A stretch of DNA of 64,000 bases. Source: Clostridium_AT stratigraminis (GTDB lineage Bacteria > Bacillota > Clostridia > Clostridiales > Clostridiaceae). Under the pieces are notes generated by a model. That model did not search any database. It was not told the DNA's origin and saw only the letters and a list, made by a program, of their open reading frames with translations. The first letter of the stretch is position 1. Each line of letters starts with the position of its first letter. Both the position numbers and the translations under genes were made by a program. Below are positions 33,838-43,645 of this stretch, one piece after another. Where the stretch lies: NCBI RefSeq assembly GCF_045310675.1, contig NZ_JBJHZZ010000002.1, forward strand, positions 124,001 through 188,000, given 5' to 3'.

Positions 33838-36800
33838 ATGGAAAACAATTTAATAAGGTTATTTGTTGAGAAAAAACCAAGTTATGCCGTGGAAGCTAAA
33901 AGCCTTCTTAAGGATTTAAAGTATAACGCTAAGATTAAAGGCCTTACAGCAGTTCGTGTAATTAACAGGTACGATATTAGCGGAATATCAGAAAGAGAGT
34001 TTGAGGTAGTTAGAAAGTATATTCTTTCAGAGGTTGCTGTGGATTGTTCTTATGATGACTTAAGTATGGATGAGGGAGATATAGCTTTTGCCTATGAATA
34101 TTTACCTGGGCAGTATGACGTAAGAGCTGATTCTTCCTTGCAATGTATTCAGCTGCTTTTAAATATAGATGAAGTGAAAATTAATACTGCAAAGGTAATA
34201 GTTTTAAAGGGAACTATTTCCAAGGAGGAATTTGATAAAGTTAAGAATTACTGCATTAACTCTATAGATTCTAGGGAAGCTGAAATGTCAAAACCAAATT
34301 TTCTTATGGAGAAGATTCAAGTTAACAATGAAGTGGATATTCTTGAAGGTTTTATTGACTTAAGTGAGGACGAATTAAATAAGCTTAGGGTTAAATATGG
34401 TTTTGCAATGACCATAGAGGATTTAAGCTTTGCACAAGATTACTTTAAAAATGATGAAAAGAGGAATCCAAGTATAACAGAATTAAAGGTTATAGATACC
34501 TATTGGTCTGATCACTGCAGACATACTACCTTTATGACAAATATTCAAAATATAAGGATTGAAAAAAGTAAGTTTACAGAACCTATAAAAGATGCTTTCC
34601 ACGGATATTTAGACAGCAGAGCTAATGTTTATAAAGACAAAGTAAAACCAGTATGTCTTATGGATATTGCAACTATTGCAATGAAGGAAATGAGGCAGAA
34701 GGGCCTCCTTGAAGATTTAGAAGTTTCCAGAGAAATTAATGCCTGCAGCATTGAAGTAGATGTGGATGTTGAAGGGAAAATAGAAAAGTGGCTGTTAATG
34801 TTTAAAAATGAAACCCACAATCATCCTACAGAAATTGAGCCATTTGGAGGGGCAGCTACTTGCCTTGGAGGTGCAATTAGAGATCCTCTTTCTGGAAGAG
34901 CCTATGTTTATCAAGCAATGAGAATCACAGGAAGCGGCGACCCGAGGGCTAAAATAGAGGCTACTATTAAGGGAAAGCTGCCACAAAGGAAAATAGCCAT
35001 AGGTGCTGCAGAGGGCTACAGTTCCTATGGAAATCAGATTGGTTTAGCGACTGGACAAGTAGTTGAACATTATGATGAAGGTTTTATAGCAAAAAGGATG
35101 GAAGTTGGAGCGGTTATAGGAGCAGTACCAAAGCAAAATGTTAGAAGAGACTCTCCTGAACCTTCTGATGTGGTAATTTTATTAGGCGGAAGAACTGGAA
35201 GAGATGGCTGCGGCGGGGCTACTGGTTCTTCTAAAGAACATGATGAAGCGTCTATTATTAGCTGTGGTGCAGAAGTTCAAAAGGGAAACCCTGTTGTTGA
35301 AAGAAAGCTCCAAAGGCTCTTTAGAAACCCTGAAGCAGCAAAGCTTATTAAATGCTGTAATGATTTTGGAGCAGGGGGAGTTGCTGTGGCAATTGGAGAA
35401 CTTGCAGAGGGGTTATTAATAAATTTAAATTTAATACCTAAAAAATATGAAGGACTTGATGGAACCGAACTTGCTATTTCAGAATCTCAAGAAAGAATGG
35501 CAGTTGTTACAGCTAAGGAGGATGCAGAGGATTTTATTTCCCTTGCTAAGGAAGAGAATCTTGAAGCTGTTGTTGTTGCAAGAGTTACAGAGGAAAAAAG
35601 GCTTAAAATGCTTTGGAAGGGTAAACATATTGTTGATATAGCTAGAAGCTTTTTAGATACAAATGGTGCAAAACAAAACATTGATGTAACAGTACAAGCG
35701 CCTCTGGAGGAGAAAAATTACTTTAATAATTATAACTACGACATTAAAAATTTAAAAGGGGATTGGCTTAATAATCTAAAGGATTTAAATATATGTCTGC
35801 AAAAGGGTTTAGGTGAAAGATTTGACAGTACCATTGGAGCCGCTACAGTACTGATGCCCTATGGGGGCAAGTATCAAGTTACTCCTGCAGAAGGAATGGC
35901 AGCAAAGCTTCCAGTATTAAAAGGTGATACAAAGACTGTATCCTTAATGAGCTTTGGATATAATTCGAAAATTGGTAAATGGAGTCCATTTCATGGTGCG
36001 GTATATGCAATAATTGAAGCTTTGGCGAAAATCACCACCTTAGGAGGAGATTATAAGAAGGCAAGGCTTTCTCTACAAGAATATTTCGAAAGACTGGGGA
36101 AAGATCCTGCAAAATGGGGAAAACCCTTCTCTGCTCTTTTAGGTGCTCTTTATGTACAAAAAGAACTGATGGTACCGGCTATAGGGGGAAAGGACAGTAT
36201 GTCAGGCAGCTTTAAGGAGCTAAATGTGCCTCCAACTGTAGTAGCTTTTGCAGTTTGCTTAAGTGAGGTAAATTCAGTTTTGTCACCAGAATTTAAGAAA
36301 GCAGGCAGCAAAGTGGTTTTATTAAAGGCAGAACGTGATAATAAAGAGCTTCCTGTATTCAATAAGCTTAAGAATAATTTCGAAAAAGTAATAGAACTTA
36401 ATAAAAAAGGTAAAATTCTTTCTGCAATTTCAGTTAGAGCAGGAGGTATAAGTGAGGCAATAAGCAAGATGAGTTTTGGAAATAAAATAGGGTTTGTATT
36501 TTCAAAATCCATTTCCACCAATACACTACTTTGCCCCGATTATGGCTCAATGATTTTAGAACTTAACAGTGAGGTAAATATAAATGAGCTTCTAAAAGGC
36601 ACTGATTATGAAGAGTTAGGTTGCACAACTCTAGAAGAAAAAATTCGAATTGGTGAAGAAATAATTTCCCTTAATGAAGCCTTAGAAAGTTATACAAGCC
36701 CATTAGAAGAAGTATTTCCTACAAAAGTTCATGAAGATAAAGAGGTACTTCATAATATTTGCTTTGAAAGAAGCTTCAATAAATCACCAATTATTAAGGT

Positions 36801-37602
36801 ACCAAAACCAAAAGTATTTATTCCTGTTTTCCCTGGCACAAATTGTGAATATGACTCACAAAGAGCCTTTGAAAAAGCAGGAGGAGAGGTGCAGTCCTTT
36901 GTATTTAGAAATTTGAATCACAAAGATATAGAAGAAGCTATAGATAATATGGTTAAGTATATTGATGCCTCGCAGATAATGATGCTGCCTGGAGGCTTTA
37001 GTGCTGGAGATGAGCCAGACGGTTCTGGTAAGTTTATAACAGCAATACTCAGAAATGAAAGAATTAATGAGGCTGTCATGAGGCTATTACATGAAAGAGA
37101 CGGTCTTATGCTGGGCATTTGTAACGGCTTTCAAGCTCTTATTAAGCATGGCCTAGTGCCTTATGGAGATATTAGAGAATTATCTGAGAATAGTCCTACT
37201 TTAACCCATAATTCTATTGGAAGGCATGTATCCTGCATGGTTAGAACAAAGGTAGTTTCAAAGCTTTCACCTTGGTTTAGTAATGCAGCAATAGGAGAAA
37301 TACACACTTTACCTGTATCTCATGGTGAGGGACGTTTTGTATGCAGTGAAGAGGAAATTAAAAGGCTTATTAATAATGGACAAGTAGCTTCTCAATATGT
37401 AGACTTTGAAGGTAATGCAACCTATGACATTAAACACAATCCAAATGGCTCTTACTATGCTGTAGAGGCTATAACAAGTCCTGATGGAAGAATACTTGGT
37501 AAAATGGCTCACAGTGAGAGAAGAGGAAATGGACTTTATAAAAATATACCTGAAATTAATGAACAGAAGATTTTTGAAGCAGGAGTTTCATACTTCAAAT
37601 AG
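33838..37602 (+). CDS. purL: Phosphoribosylformylglycinamidine synthase, single chain
   Basis: A 1254-residue enzyme converting FGAR, ATP and glutamine to FGAM. It fuses the PurS-like N-terminus, the two-half PurL core and a C-terminal class I glutaminase (PurQ). The core includes YWSDHCRHTTF, FKNETHNHPTEIEPFGGAATCLGG and GGKDSMSG. The glutaminase part has PGTNCEYD, LPGGFSAGD, the nucleophile Cys in LGICNGFQ and the His in SHGEGRF. The order fits the clade II form found in clostridia and streptococci. The ATG at 33838 follows AGAGGAGTG. First gene of the pur operon. Confidence 0.97.
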   Translation: MENNLIRLFVEKKPSYAVEAKSLLKDLKYNAKIKGLTAVRVINRYDISGISEREFEVVRKYILSEVAVDCSYDDLSMDEGDIAFAYEYLPGQYDVRADSSLQCIQLLLNIDEVKINTAKVIVLKGTISKEEFDKVKNYCINSIDSREAEMSKPNFLMEKIQVNNEVDILEGFIDLSEDELNKLRVKYGFAMTIEDLSFAQDYFKNDEKRNPSITELKVIDTYWSDHCRHTTFMTNIQNIRIEKSKFTEPIKDAFHGYLDSRANVYKDKVKPVCLMDIATIAMKEMRQKGLLEDLEVSREINACSIEVDVDVEGKIEKWLLMFKNETHNHPTEIEPFGGAATCLGGAIRDPLSGRAYVYQAMRITGSGDPRAKIEATIKGKLPQRKIAIGAAEGYSSYGNQIGLATGQVVEHYDEGFIAKRMEVGAVIGAVPKQNVRRDSPEPSDVVILLGGRTGRDGCGGATGSSKEHDEASIISCGAEVQKGNPVVERKLQRLFRNPEAAKLIKCCNDFGAGGVAVAIGELAEGLLINLNLIPKKYEGLDGTELAISESQERMAVVTAKEDAEDFISLAKEENLEAVVVARVTEEKRLKMLWKGKHIVDIARSFLDTNGAKQNIDVTVQAPLEEKNYFNNYNYDIKNLKGDWLNNLKDLNICLQKGLGERFDSTIGAATVLMPYGGKYQVTPAEGMAAKLPVLKGDTKTVSLMSFGYNSKIGKWSPFHGAVYAIIEALAKITTLGGDYKKARLSLQEYFERLGKDPAKWGKPFSALLGALYVQKELMVPAIGGKDSMSGSFKELNVPPTVVAFAVCLSEVNSVLSPEFKKAGSKVVLLKAERDNKELPVFNKLKNNFEKVIELNKKGKILSAISVRAGGISEAISKMSFGNKIGFVFSKSISTNTLLCPDYGSMILELNSEVNINELLKGTDYEELGCTTLEEKIRIGEEIISLNEALESYTSPLEEVFPTKVHEDKEVLHNICFERSFNKSPIIKVPKPKVFIPVFPGTNCEYDSQRAFEKAGGEVQSFVFRNLNHKDIEEAIDNMVKYIDASQIMMLPGGFSAGDEPDGSGKFITAILRNERINEAVMRLLHERDGLMLGICNGFQALIKHGLVPYGDIRELSENSPTLTHNSIGRHVSCMVRTKVVSKLSPWFSNAAIGEIHTLPVSHGEGRFVCSEEEIKRLINNGQVASQYVDFEGNATYDIKHNPNGSYYAVEAITSPDGRILGKMAHSERRGNGLYKNIPEINEQKIFEAGVSYFK

Positions 37603-37625
37603 TTGATAAAATGGAGGTTTTATAA

Positions 37626-38102
37626 GTGATTGCAATTATTTTTGGAAGCAAGTCTGACAAGGATATTATGAAGGGAGCTGCAGATGCATTAAAGGAGTTT
37701 GGTATTGACTATAAAGCTTATATATTATCTGCTCATCGAGTTCCTGAAAGACTTTTAGAAGTCATTAAAGAATTAGAAAATGAGGGCTGTGAAGGAATTA
37801 TTGCTGGAGCAGGGCTTGCAGCACATTTACCTGGAGTTATTGCTTCTCATACAACCCTACCTGTTATAGGGGTTCCGATAAATGCTGCAGTTAATGGAAT
37901 GGATGCACTGCTTTCCATAGTTCAGATGCCAAAATCAATTCCTGTAGCTTCAGTTGGTATAAATAACAGCTACAATGCGGGAATGCTGGCAGTGCAGTTT
38001 TTAGCATTAAAGTACCCTGAAATTAAGGAAAAATTAAAGTTATATAGAGCAAATTTAAAAGAAAAATTTATAAGAGAAAATAATGAAGGAGTGGAATTTT
38101 AA
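37626..38102 (+). CDS. purE: Phosphoribosylaminoimidazole carboxylase/mutase PurE
   Basis: A 158-residue enzyme making CAIR. The N-terminal GSKSDKDIMKGAADALKEFG and SAHRVPERL motifs bind the ribose phosphate; GIIAGAGLAAHLPGVIA and PVIGVPINA complete the active site. It starts with GTG at 37626 after ATGGAGG. No purK is in the operon, so this protein may act as class II AIR carboxylase using CO2 directly, as in Treponema, and not as N5-CAIR mutase. Its TAA stop overlaps the purC ATG by one base (TAATG). Confidence 0.95.
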   Translation: MIAIIFGSKSDKDIMKGAADALKEFGIDYKAYILSAHRVPERLLEVIKELENEGCEGIIAGAGLAAHLPGVIASHTTLPVIGVPINAAVNGMDALLSIVQMPKSIPVASVGINNSYNAGMLAVQFLALKYPEIKEKLKLYRANLKEKFIRENNEGVEF

Positions 38103-38815
38103 TGGAGAAATTAGAAATGATTTATGAAGGAAAAGCTAAAAAAATATACACTACTGAGGATTGTGAGAAGGTTGTAGTTTATTATAAGGACGATGCAACA
38201 GCATTTAATGGTGAGAAAAAAGGTCAAATTGAAGATAAAGGTGTTTTTAACAACACTATAACCTCAATGCTTTTCAAGCTGTTAGAAGAAAGCGGAGTAA
38301 GAACACATTTTATAGAAAAATTAAGCGATAGAGAGCAGCTTTGCAAAAGGGTGGATATAGTTCCGCTAGAAGTAATTGTAAGAAACGTTGCTGCAGGAAG
38401 CATGGCTAAAAGGTATGGTCTAGCAGAAGGAACAGAGCTTAAAACTACAGTGTTTGAACTTAGCTATAAAAATGATTCCTTAGGAGATCCTTTAATTAAT
38501 GATTATCATGCAGCGGCAATGGGCATAGCTACTTTTGAAGAACTTAAGCTTATATATGAAATGACTGCTAATATTAATGAGATACTAAAGGAGTTTTTCT
38601 TAAAGCAGGGTATTAAATTAATAGATTTTAAATTGGAATTTGGAAAGACAAAAGAAGGAGAAATTATTTTAGCTGATGAAATATCTCCAGACACCTGCAG
38701 ATTTTGGGATGCTGTTACAAATGAGAAGCTTGATAAGGACAGATTTAGAAGGGATTTAGGAAACGTAAAGGAAGCTTATGTAGAAATATTAAAAAGAATT
38801 AGCGGAGATAATTAA
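38102..38815 (+). CDS. purC: SAICAR synthetase
   Basis: A 237-residue ligase joining CAIR and aspartate with ATP. Diagnostic stretches are YEGKAKKIY at residues 8-16, the DDATAFNGEKK loop, VRNVAAGS and LADEISPDTCRFWD. The length is typical. Translational coupling with purE is likely because of the TAATG overlap; GGAGTGG in the end of purE supplies the ribosome-binding site. purF follows after a single base. Confidence 0.97.
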   Translation: MEKLEMIYEGKAKKIYTTEDCEKVVVYYKDDATAFNGEKKGQIEDKGVFNNTITSMLFKLLEESGVRTHFIEKLSDREQLCKRVDIVPLEVIVRNVAAGSMAKRYGLAEGTELKTTVFELSYKNDSLGDPLINDYHAAAMGIATFEELKLIYEMTANINEILKEFFLKQGIKLIDFKLEFGKTKEGEIILADEISPDTCRFWDAVTNEKLDKDRFRRDLGNVKEAYVEILKRISGDN

Positions 38816-38816
38816 T

Positions 38817-40217
38817 ATGATGTTTGAGGATGATAAGCTTAAAGAGGAATGCGGAGTATTTGGCATTTTCGGTAAGGAGGCTATAGAAGCTGCTTCTATA
38901 ACCTATTATGGACTTTATGCACTTCAGCATAGAGGCCAGGAAAGTGCAGGTATAGCTGTTGCAAAGAACAGTGAAATTGAGTGCTATAAGGCTATGGGGT
39001 TAGTTTCTGAAGTATTTAATAAGAATTTAATTGATACTTTAGATGGAAATTTGGCTATTGGACATGTTCGTTATTCTACTACTGGATCAAGCAACGTAGT
39101 TAATGCTCAGCCAATAATAGGAAAGTACAAGCTTGGTTCTATTGCAATTGCCCATAACGGAAACCTTGTAAATGCAGATATAATAAGAGAGCTTTTAGAG
39201 GATGGAGGCTGCATTTTTCAGACTACAAATGATTCTGAGGTTATTTTAAATCTTATTGCAAGAGGGGCTAAAAGGGGCATAGAAAAAGCTGTTGTAGATG
39301 CTATTCAGGCAATTAAGGGCTCCTATGCTATAGTAATTTTAACAGGAGACAAGCTTATAGGAGTAAGAGATCCTAATGGCATAAGACCTCTTTGCATTGG
39401 AAAGTTAAATGATAGTTTCATTCTATGTTCTGAAAGCTGTGCCTTAGATGCTGTAGGAGCAGAGCTTATAAGAGATGTAAGGCCTGGAGAGATAGTTATT
39501 ATAGATAAAGATGGATTAAAATCCATTGATTTTAGCGAGAGAGCTAAACATGAAATTTGTTCCTTTGAATATATTTACTTTGCAAGACCAGATAGTATAA
39601 TTGATGGAATTGACGTTTACGAGGCAAGATTTAAAGCAGGGGAAAGATTGTATAAAGAAAATCCAGTGGAGGCTGATGTGGTCGTAGGTGTGCCAGACTC
39701 CGGCATGGCAGCAGCTATGGGCTATGCAAAGGCTTCTGGAATTCCTTATGGTATGGGCTTTGTAAAAAATAAATATGTAGGAAGAACCTTTATAGCCCCG
39801 TCTCAAAGCATAAGAGAGAGGGCAGTTGCAGTAAAGCTTAACCCTTTAAAAATAAATGTTTCAGGAAAAAGGGTTGTACTTATAGATGATTCAATAGTAA
39901 GAGGGACAACCAGTAGGAGACTTGTAGAACTTTTAAGAAAGGCTGGAGCTACTGAGGTGCATTTTAGGGCAGCTTCTCCAGTAGTTAAATATCCCTGCTA
40001 CTTTGGAATAGATACTCCTTATAGAAAAGAGCTTATAGGTGCACAATTAGAGCTTTCAAAGATTAAGGAGGAAATAGGTGCAGACAGCTTAAACTACCTT
40101 AGCATAGAGGGACTGCTTTCTTCACTTGGAGGAGTAAACAGGTTCTGTCTTGGTTGTTTTAATGGAATATATCCAGTAGCTGCACCAATAGAAGCTTCGA
40201 AGGAACATTTAGAATAA
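38817..40217 (+). CDS. purF: Amidophosphoribosyltransferase
   Basis: A 466-residue enzyme catalysing the first committed step, PRPP plus glutamine to phosphoribosylamine. The N-terminal nucleophile is the Cys in EECGVFG, exposed after propeptide removal. The PRPP motif is VVLIDDSIVRGTT. Four cysteines matching the [4Fe-4S] ligands of the B. subtilis enzyme are visible (HEICSFEY, YPCYFGID, FCLGCFNG), so the protein is of the iron-sulfur, oxygen-labile class. Two adjacent ATG codons (38817 and 38820) are both possible. A long hairpin follows before purM. Confidence 0.97.
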   Translation: MMFEDDKLKEECGVFGIFGKEAIEAASITYYGLYALQHRGQESAGIAVAKNSEIECYKAMGLVSEVFNKNLIDTLDGNLAIGHVRYSTTGSSNVVNAQPIIGKYKLGSIAIAHNGNLVNADIIRELLEDGGCIFQTTNDSEVILNLIARGAKRGIEKAVVDAIQAIKGSYAIVILTGDKLIGVRDPNGIRPLCIGKLNDSFILCSESCALDAVGAELIRDVRPGEIVIIDKDGLKSIDFSERAKHEICSFEYIYFARPDSIIDGIDVYEARFKAGERLYKENPVEADVVVGVPDSGMAAAMGYAKASGIPYGMGFVKNKYVGRTFIAPSQSIRERAVAVKLNPLKINVSGKRVVLIDDSIVRGTTSRRLVELLRKAGATEVHFRAASPVVKYPCYFGIDTPYRKELIGAQLELSKIKEEIGADSLNYLSIEGLLSSLGGVNRFCLGCFNGIYPVAAPIEASKEHLE

Positions 40218-40222
40218 TTTCA

Positions 40223-40296
40223 AGTAAATCTGCTATTTGTATTTCGCAAAACCTGTAGGGACATCAGGATTTTGCTCATACAAATGGGGATTTACT
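40223..40296 (+). repeat. 74-nt long hairpin in the purF-purM gap
   Basis: Four nested complementary blocks (AGTAAATC, ATTTGTAT, GCAAAA, CCTG and their complements) form one long interrupted stem closing on a loop with TAGGGACAT. There is no U-tract, so it is not a terminator. It may affect mRNA processing or be a relic of a palindromic repeat. Confidence 0.75.
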
Positions 40297-40401
40297 AAGA
40301 GGGATTACTTGGAACAATTAATAGTATTACTACTTCACAAATAGATATTTGGCAAGTTAAATATTTAGATAAATAAGCTCTTAAATAAGGAGGTAATTAT
40401 T

Positions 40402-41394
40402 TTGGATTATAAAAATTCTGGAGTAAATATAGAAGAAGGCTATAAGGCGGTAGATTTAATTAAAAACCATGCTAAAAGAACTTATATACCTGGAGTTTTA
40501 AATGGACTCGGAAGTTTTGCAGGAATGTTTGAACTTGGAAATTATAAAAATCCTGTACTTGTATCTGGAACGGATGGAGTAGGTACAAAACTAGATATAG
40601 CCTTTAAAATGAAGAAATATGATTCAGTAGGTATTGATTGTGTTGCAATGTGTGTTAATGATATCCTTTGCCATGGTGCAAAACCGCTGTTTTTCTTAGA
40701 TTACTTAGCCTGTGGAAAACTTGAGGCTGCAGTAGCAGAGCAGCTTGTAAAAGGGGTTTCAGAAGGGTGCCTTCAGGCAGGCTGTGCCTTAATTGGTGGC
40801 GAAACTGCAGAAATGCCTGGTTTTTATATGGATGGAGAGTATGACATAGCAGGTTTTTCAGTCGGTGTAGTAGAAAAGGATAGAATAATAGATGGAAGCA
40901 GTATTAAGGCAGGGGATGCTCTTATTGGAATAGAAGCCTCTGGAATTCACAGTAATGGATACTCCTTAGTAAGAAAGCTTATAAAGGATATTGAGAAAGA
41001 ATATAGTGGAAGACCAATTGGAGAGAAGCTTTTAACACCTACTAAAATATATGTAAAACCAATATTAAAGCTTATGGAAAGCTTTGATATAAAAGGCATG
41101 GCTCATATAACTGGCGGCGGTTTTTGTGAAAATATACCAAGAATGTTTAAGGATAATTATACTGCTGTTGTTAAAAAAAATAGTTTCCCTATTTTAGACA
41201 TTTTCAAGCACCTAATAAGTCTTGGAGCAGAAGAAAAGCACATGTTTAATACCTTTAATATGGGCATTGGCTTTGTGCTTTGTATTAAAAATTCAGATGT
41301 GGAAAATATAGTTGAAGCTTTAGGAAAGCTTGGACTTAAGGCTTATCATTTAGGTTATGTAGAAGCTGGAGGGGAAGGATTGTGCTTAAAATAG
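40402..41394 (+). CDS. purM: Phosphoribosylformylglycinamidine cyclo-ligase
   Basis: A 330-residue ATP-dependent enzyme closing the imidazole ring of FGAM to give AIR. Characteristic segments are SGTDGVGTKLDIAF, CVNDILCHGAKPLFFLDYLACGK, IGGETAEMPGFY and AHITGGGFCENIPRM. It starts with TTG at 40402 preceded by AAGGAGG. Its last 13 nt overlap purN, suggesting coupled translation. Confidence 0.97.
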   Translation: MDYKNSGVNIEEGYKAVDLIKNHAKRTYIPGVLNGLGSFAGMFELGNYKNPVLVSGTDGVGTKLDIAFKMKKYDSVGIDCVAMCVNDILCHGAKPLFFLDYLACGKLEAAVAEQLVKGVSEGCLQAGCALIGGETAEMPGFYMDGEYDIAGFSVGVVEKDRIIDGSSIKAGDALIGIEASGIHSNGYSLVRKLIKDIEKEYSGRPIGEKLLTPTKIYVKPILKLMESFDIKGMAHITGGGFCENIPRMFKDNYTAVVKKNSFPILDIFKHLISLGAEEKHMFNTFNMGIGFVLCIKNSDVENIVEALGKLGLKAYHLGYVEAGGEGLCLK

Positions 41395-41948
41395 CAGTAC
41401 TTATTTCCGGTAATGGCAGCAATCTTCAAGCAATAATTGATAATATTACATCTGGATACTTAAATTGCAGCATTGAAATGGTAATAAGCGATAAAGCAGG
41501 GGCATTTGGGCTAGAAAGAGCAAGAAAAAATAGCATTACAACTTATACCTTTGACAAGAAAATATACGGAGCTGCACTTTCAAATGAGATACTTAAAGTT
41601 ACCTTAGGAAAAGTAGACTTAATTGTATTGGCAGGTTTTTTATCAATTTTGGGTAAGGAAATAATAAACTGCTTTAAAGATAGAATTATAAACATTCATC
41701 CTTCATTAATACCAGCCTTTTGCGGTCCCAAAATGTATGGAATAAAGGTACATGAAAGTGCCATAAAATATGGTGTTAAATATTCAGGGTGTACTGTGCA
41801 TTATGTGGATGAAAGCATTGATACTGGTGCAATAATTTGTCAAAGGGTAGTTCCTGTGTATCCAGAGGATACAGCAGAGATGCTTCAACAGAGAGTACTT
41901 ATTGAGGAACATAAGGCCCTATCAGAGGTAATAAAAAGCTTTGAATAA
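41382..41948 (+). CDS. purN: Phosphoribosylglycinamide formyltransferase
   Basis: A 188-residue enzyme transferring formyl from 10-formyl-THF to GAR. It shows the N-terminal ISGNGSNLQAIID loop. The catalytic Asn-His pair is in NIHPSLIPAF and the Asp in HYVDESIDTGAII. The GTG start at 41382 lies inside purM, with AGGGGAAGG upstream. A palindromic GTGGCA repeat begins right at its stop codon. Confidence 0.96.
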   Translation: MLKIAVLISGNGSNLQAIIDNITSGYLNCSIEMVISDKAGAFGLERARKNSITTYTFDKKIYGAALSNEILKVTLGKVDLIVLAGFLSILGKEIINCFKDRIINIHPSLIPAFCGPKMYGIKVHESAIKYGVKYSGCTVHYVDESIDTGAIICQRVVPVYPEDTAEMLQQRVLIEEHKALSEVIKSFE

Positions 41949-41978
41949 TGTGGCACAAGAAACGTCCCTATTGCCACA
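41949..41978. repeat. GTGGCA palindromic repeat
   Basis: TGTGGCA and TGCCACA arms enclose AGAAACGTCCCTA. Related copies occur at 58454, 61839 and 61878, and a relative at 19622. Confidence 0.7.
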
Positions 41979-42022
41979 TAAAGCTTCAGGAAGCATTCAT
42001 AATATAATAAGGAGGCAAAATT

Positions 42023-43519
42023 TTGAAAAGAGCATTAATAAGTGTTTATGATAAAACAAATTTACTTGATTTAGTAAGCTTTTTAATAAATCGTAATGTT
42101 GAGATTATTTCAACTGGAGGAACTTATAAATATTTAAAAGAAAATAATATAAATGTTACTGAAGTTTCAGAAGTAACTGGCTTTGAGGAAATTTTAGATG
42201 GCAGAGTAAAAACTCTTCATCCCTTTATTCATGGCGGGATTCTTGCTATTAGAGAAAATAAAATGCATATGGACAAGATAAAGGAAAAAGGCATTGTGCC
42301 AATTGATATGGTGGTAGTTAATTTATACCCCTTCTTTGAAAAGGTAGATGAGGATATTGAATTTGATGAAAAGGTTGAGTTTATAGATATTGGTGGGCCA
42401 AGCATGCTTAGGGCAGCAGCTAAAAATTTTAAAGATGTAGTTGTTCTAAGTGATGTTAAAGATTATGATAGTGTAATTAATGAAATGAAAGAACACGGCG
42501 GGCTTTCTTTTAATACAAGAAAAATTTTAGCTGGAAAAGTATTTAATTTAACTGCAGCCTATGATGCAGCTATTAGCAGCTTCTTATTAGAAGAAAAATA
42601 TCCTGATTACTTTACAATTTCCTATAAAAAGAATACAGCTTTAAGATATGGAGAAAATCCACACCAAGCTGCTGCATACTATGAAGCTGCCTGTGGCACA
42701 GGTTCCATGAAAAACTTTGTTAAGCTTCATGGTAAAGAGCTATCCTATAATAATTTTAAGGATATGGATATAGCTTGGAAGGTAGTAAATGAATTTGAAG
42801 AAACTGCCTGCTGTGCGGTTAAACATAATACCCCTTGCGGAGTTGCTCTAGGAGAAAGCACTAAAGAAGCTTATATTAAAGCTTATTCTTGTGATGAGGT
42901 TTCAATCTTTGGAGGTATTGTTGCCTTTAATAAAGTAGTGGACAAGGCTACTGCTGAGGAGCTTATAAAAATATTTTTAGAAATTGTCATAGCTCCGAAA
43001 TTTGATGAAGATGCCATAGAAATCCTTTATTCTAAGAAAAATTTAAGAGTTATAAGCTGCAATGTAAAGCCAGTTGATAGCCTTGAATTTGTTTCAGTTG
43101 ATGGTGGATTGCTTGTACAAAATAGAGATAATGAATTAATAGATGAAATAAACTGTGTTACAGATAAAGCTCCTAGCTCAGAGGAATTAGAGGAATTGAT
43201 TTTTGGTATAAAGGTAGCTAAATACGTTAAATCAAATGCAATTGTAGTTGTAAAGGATAAAGCTGCGAAAGGAATTGCGGGGGGACAGACAAATAGAATT
43301 TGGTCAGCTGTGCAGGCACTTGACAGGGCAAAAGACGGAGTAGTACTTGCCTCTGATGCTTTCTTCCCCTTTGGCGATGTTGCACGTGAAGCTGCAAAAT
43401 ATAATATAAAGGCTATTATCCAGCCAGGGGGCTCCATACGTGATAAGGATTCGATTGAGGAGTGCAATAAGTATGGAATCTCAATGGTCTTTACTGGAAT
43501 CAGACATTTTAAACATTAA
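42023..43519 (+). CDS. purH: AICAR transformylase/IMP cyclohydrolase
   Basis: A 498-residue bifunctional enzyme of the last two steps to IMP. The N-terminal IMP cyclohydrolase part (about 1-190) contains STGGTYKYLKENN and GRVKTLHPFIHGGILA. The C-terminal transformylase has LRYGENPHQAAAYY, KHNTPCG and the late QPGGSIRDKDSI and TGIRHFKH. It starts with TTG at 42023 after AAGGAGGC. Confidence 0.97.
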   Translation: MKRALISVYDKTNLLDLVSFLINRNVEIISTGGTYKYLKENNINVTEVSEVTGFEEILDGRVKTLHPFIHGGILAIRENKMHMDKIKEKGIVPIDMVVVNLYPFFEKVDEDIEFDEKVEFIDIGGPSMLRAAAKNFKDVVVLSDVKDYDSVINEMKEHGGLSFNTRKILAGKVFNLTAAYDAAISSFLLEEKYPDYFTISYKKNTALRYGENPHQAAAYYEAACGTGSMKNFVKLHGKELSYNNFKDMDIAWKVVNEFEETACCAVKHNTPCGVALGESTKEAYIKAYSCDEVSIFGGIVAFNKVVDKATAEELIKIFLEIVIAPKFDEDAIEILYSKKNLRVISCNVKPVDSLEFVSVDGGLLVQNRDNELIDEINCVTDKAPSSEELEELIFGIKVAKYVKSNAIVVVKDKAAKGIAGGQTNRIWSAVQALDRAKDGVVLASDAFFPFGDVAREAAKYNIKAIIQPGGSIRDKDSIEECNKYGISMVFTGIRHFKH

Positions 43520-43570
43520 AAGTCATAATAAGAACAAAATAATAAAGTAGATTGCTCTGGAATATATTTT

Positions 43571-43626
43571 ATGAACAAATTAAGGATATTTTGCCGGGAG
43601 GAAAACCTTATTCCTTAATTGTTCAT
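43571..43626 (+). repeat. Intercistronic hairpin between purH and purD
   Basis: ATGAACAAATTAAGGA pairs with TCCTTAATTGTTCAT with one bulged A; the loop holds GCCGGGAGG. No T-run follows. Confidence 0.6.
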
Positions 43627-43645
43627 TGTTAATAGGAGGTGAAAT

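Noticed and set aside
33630..33869. 79-residue ORF through the purine riboswitch
   Set aside because: It runs across the aptamer and terminator, overlaps the purL start and has no ribosome-binding site.
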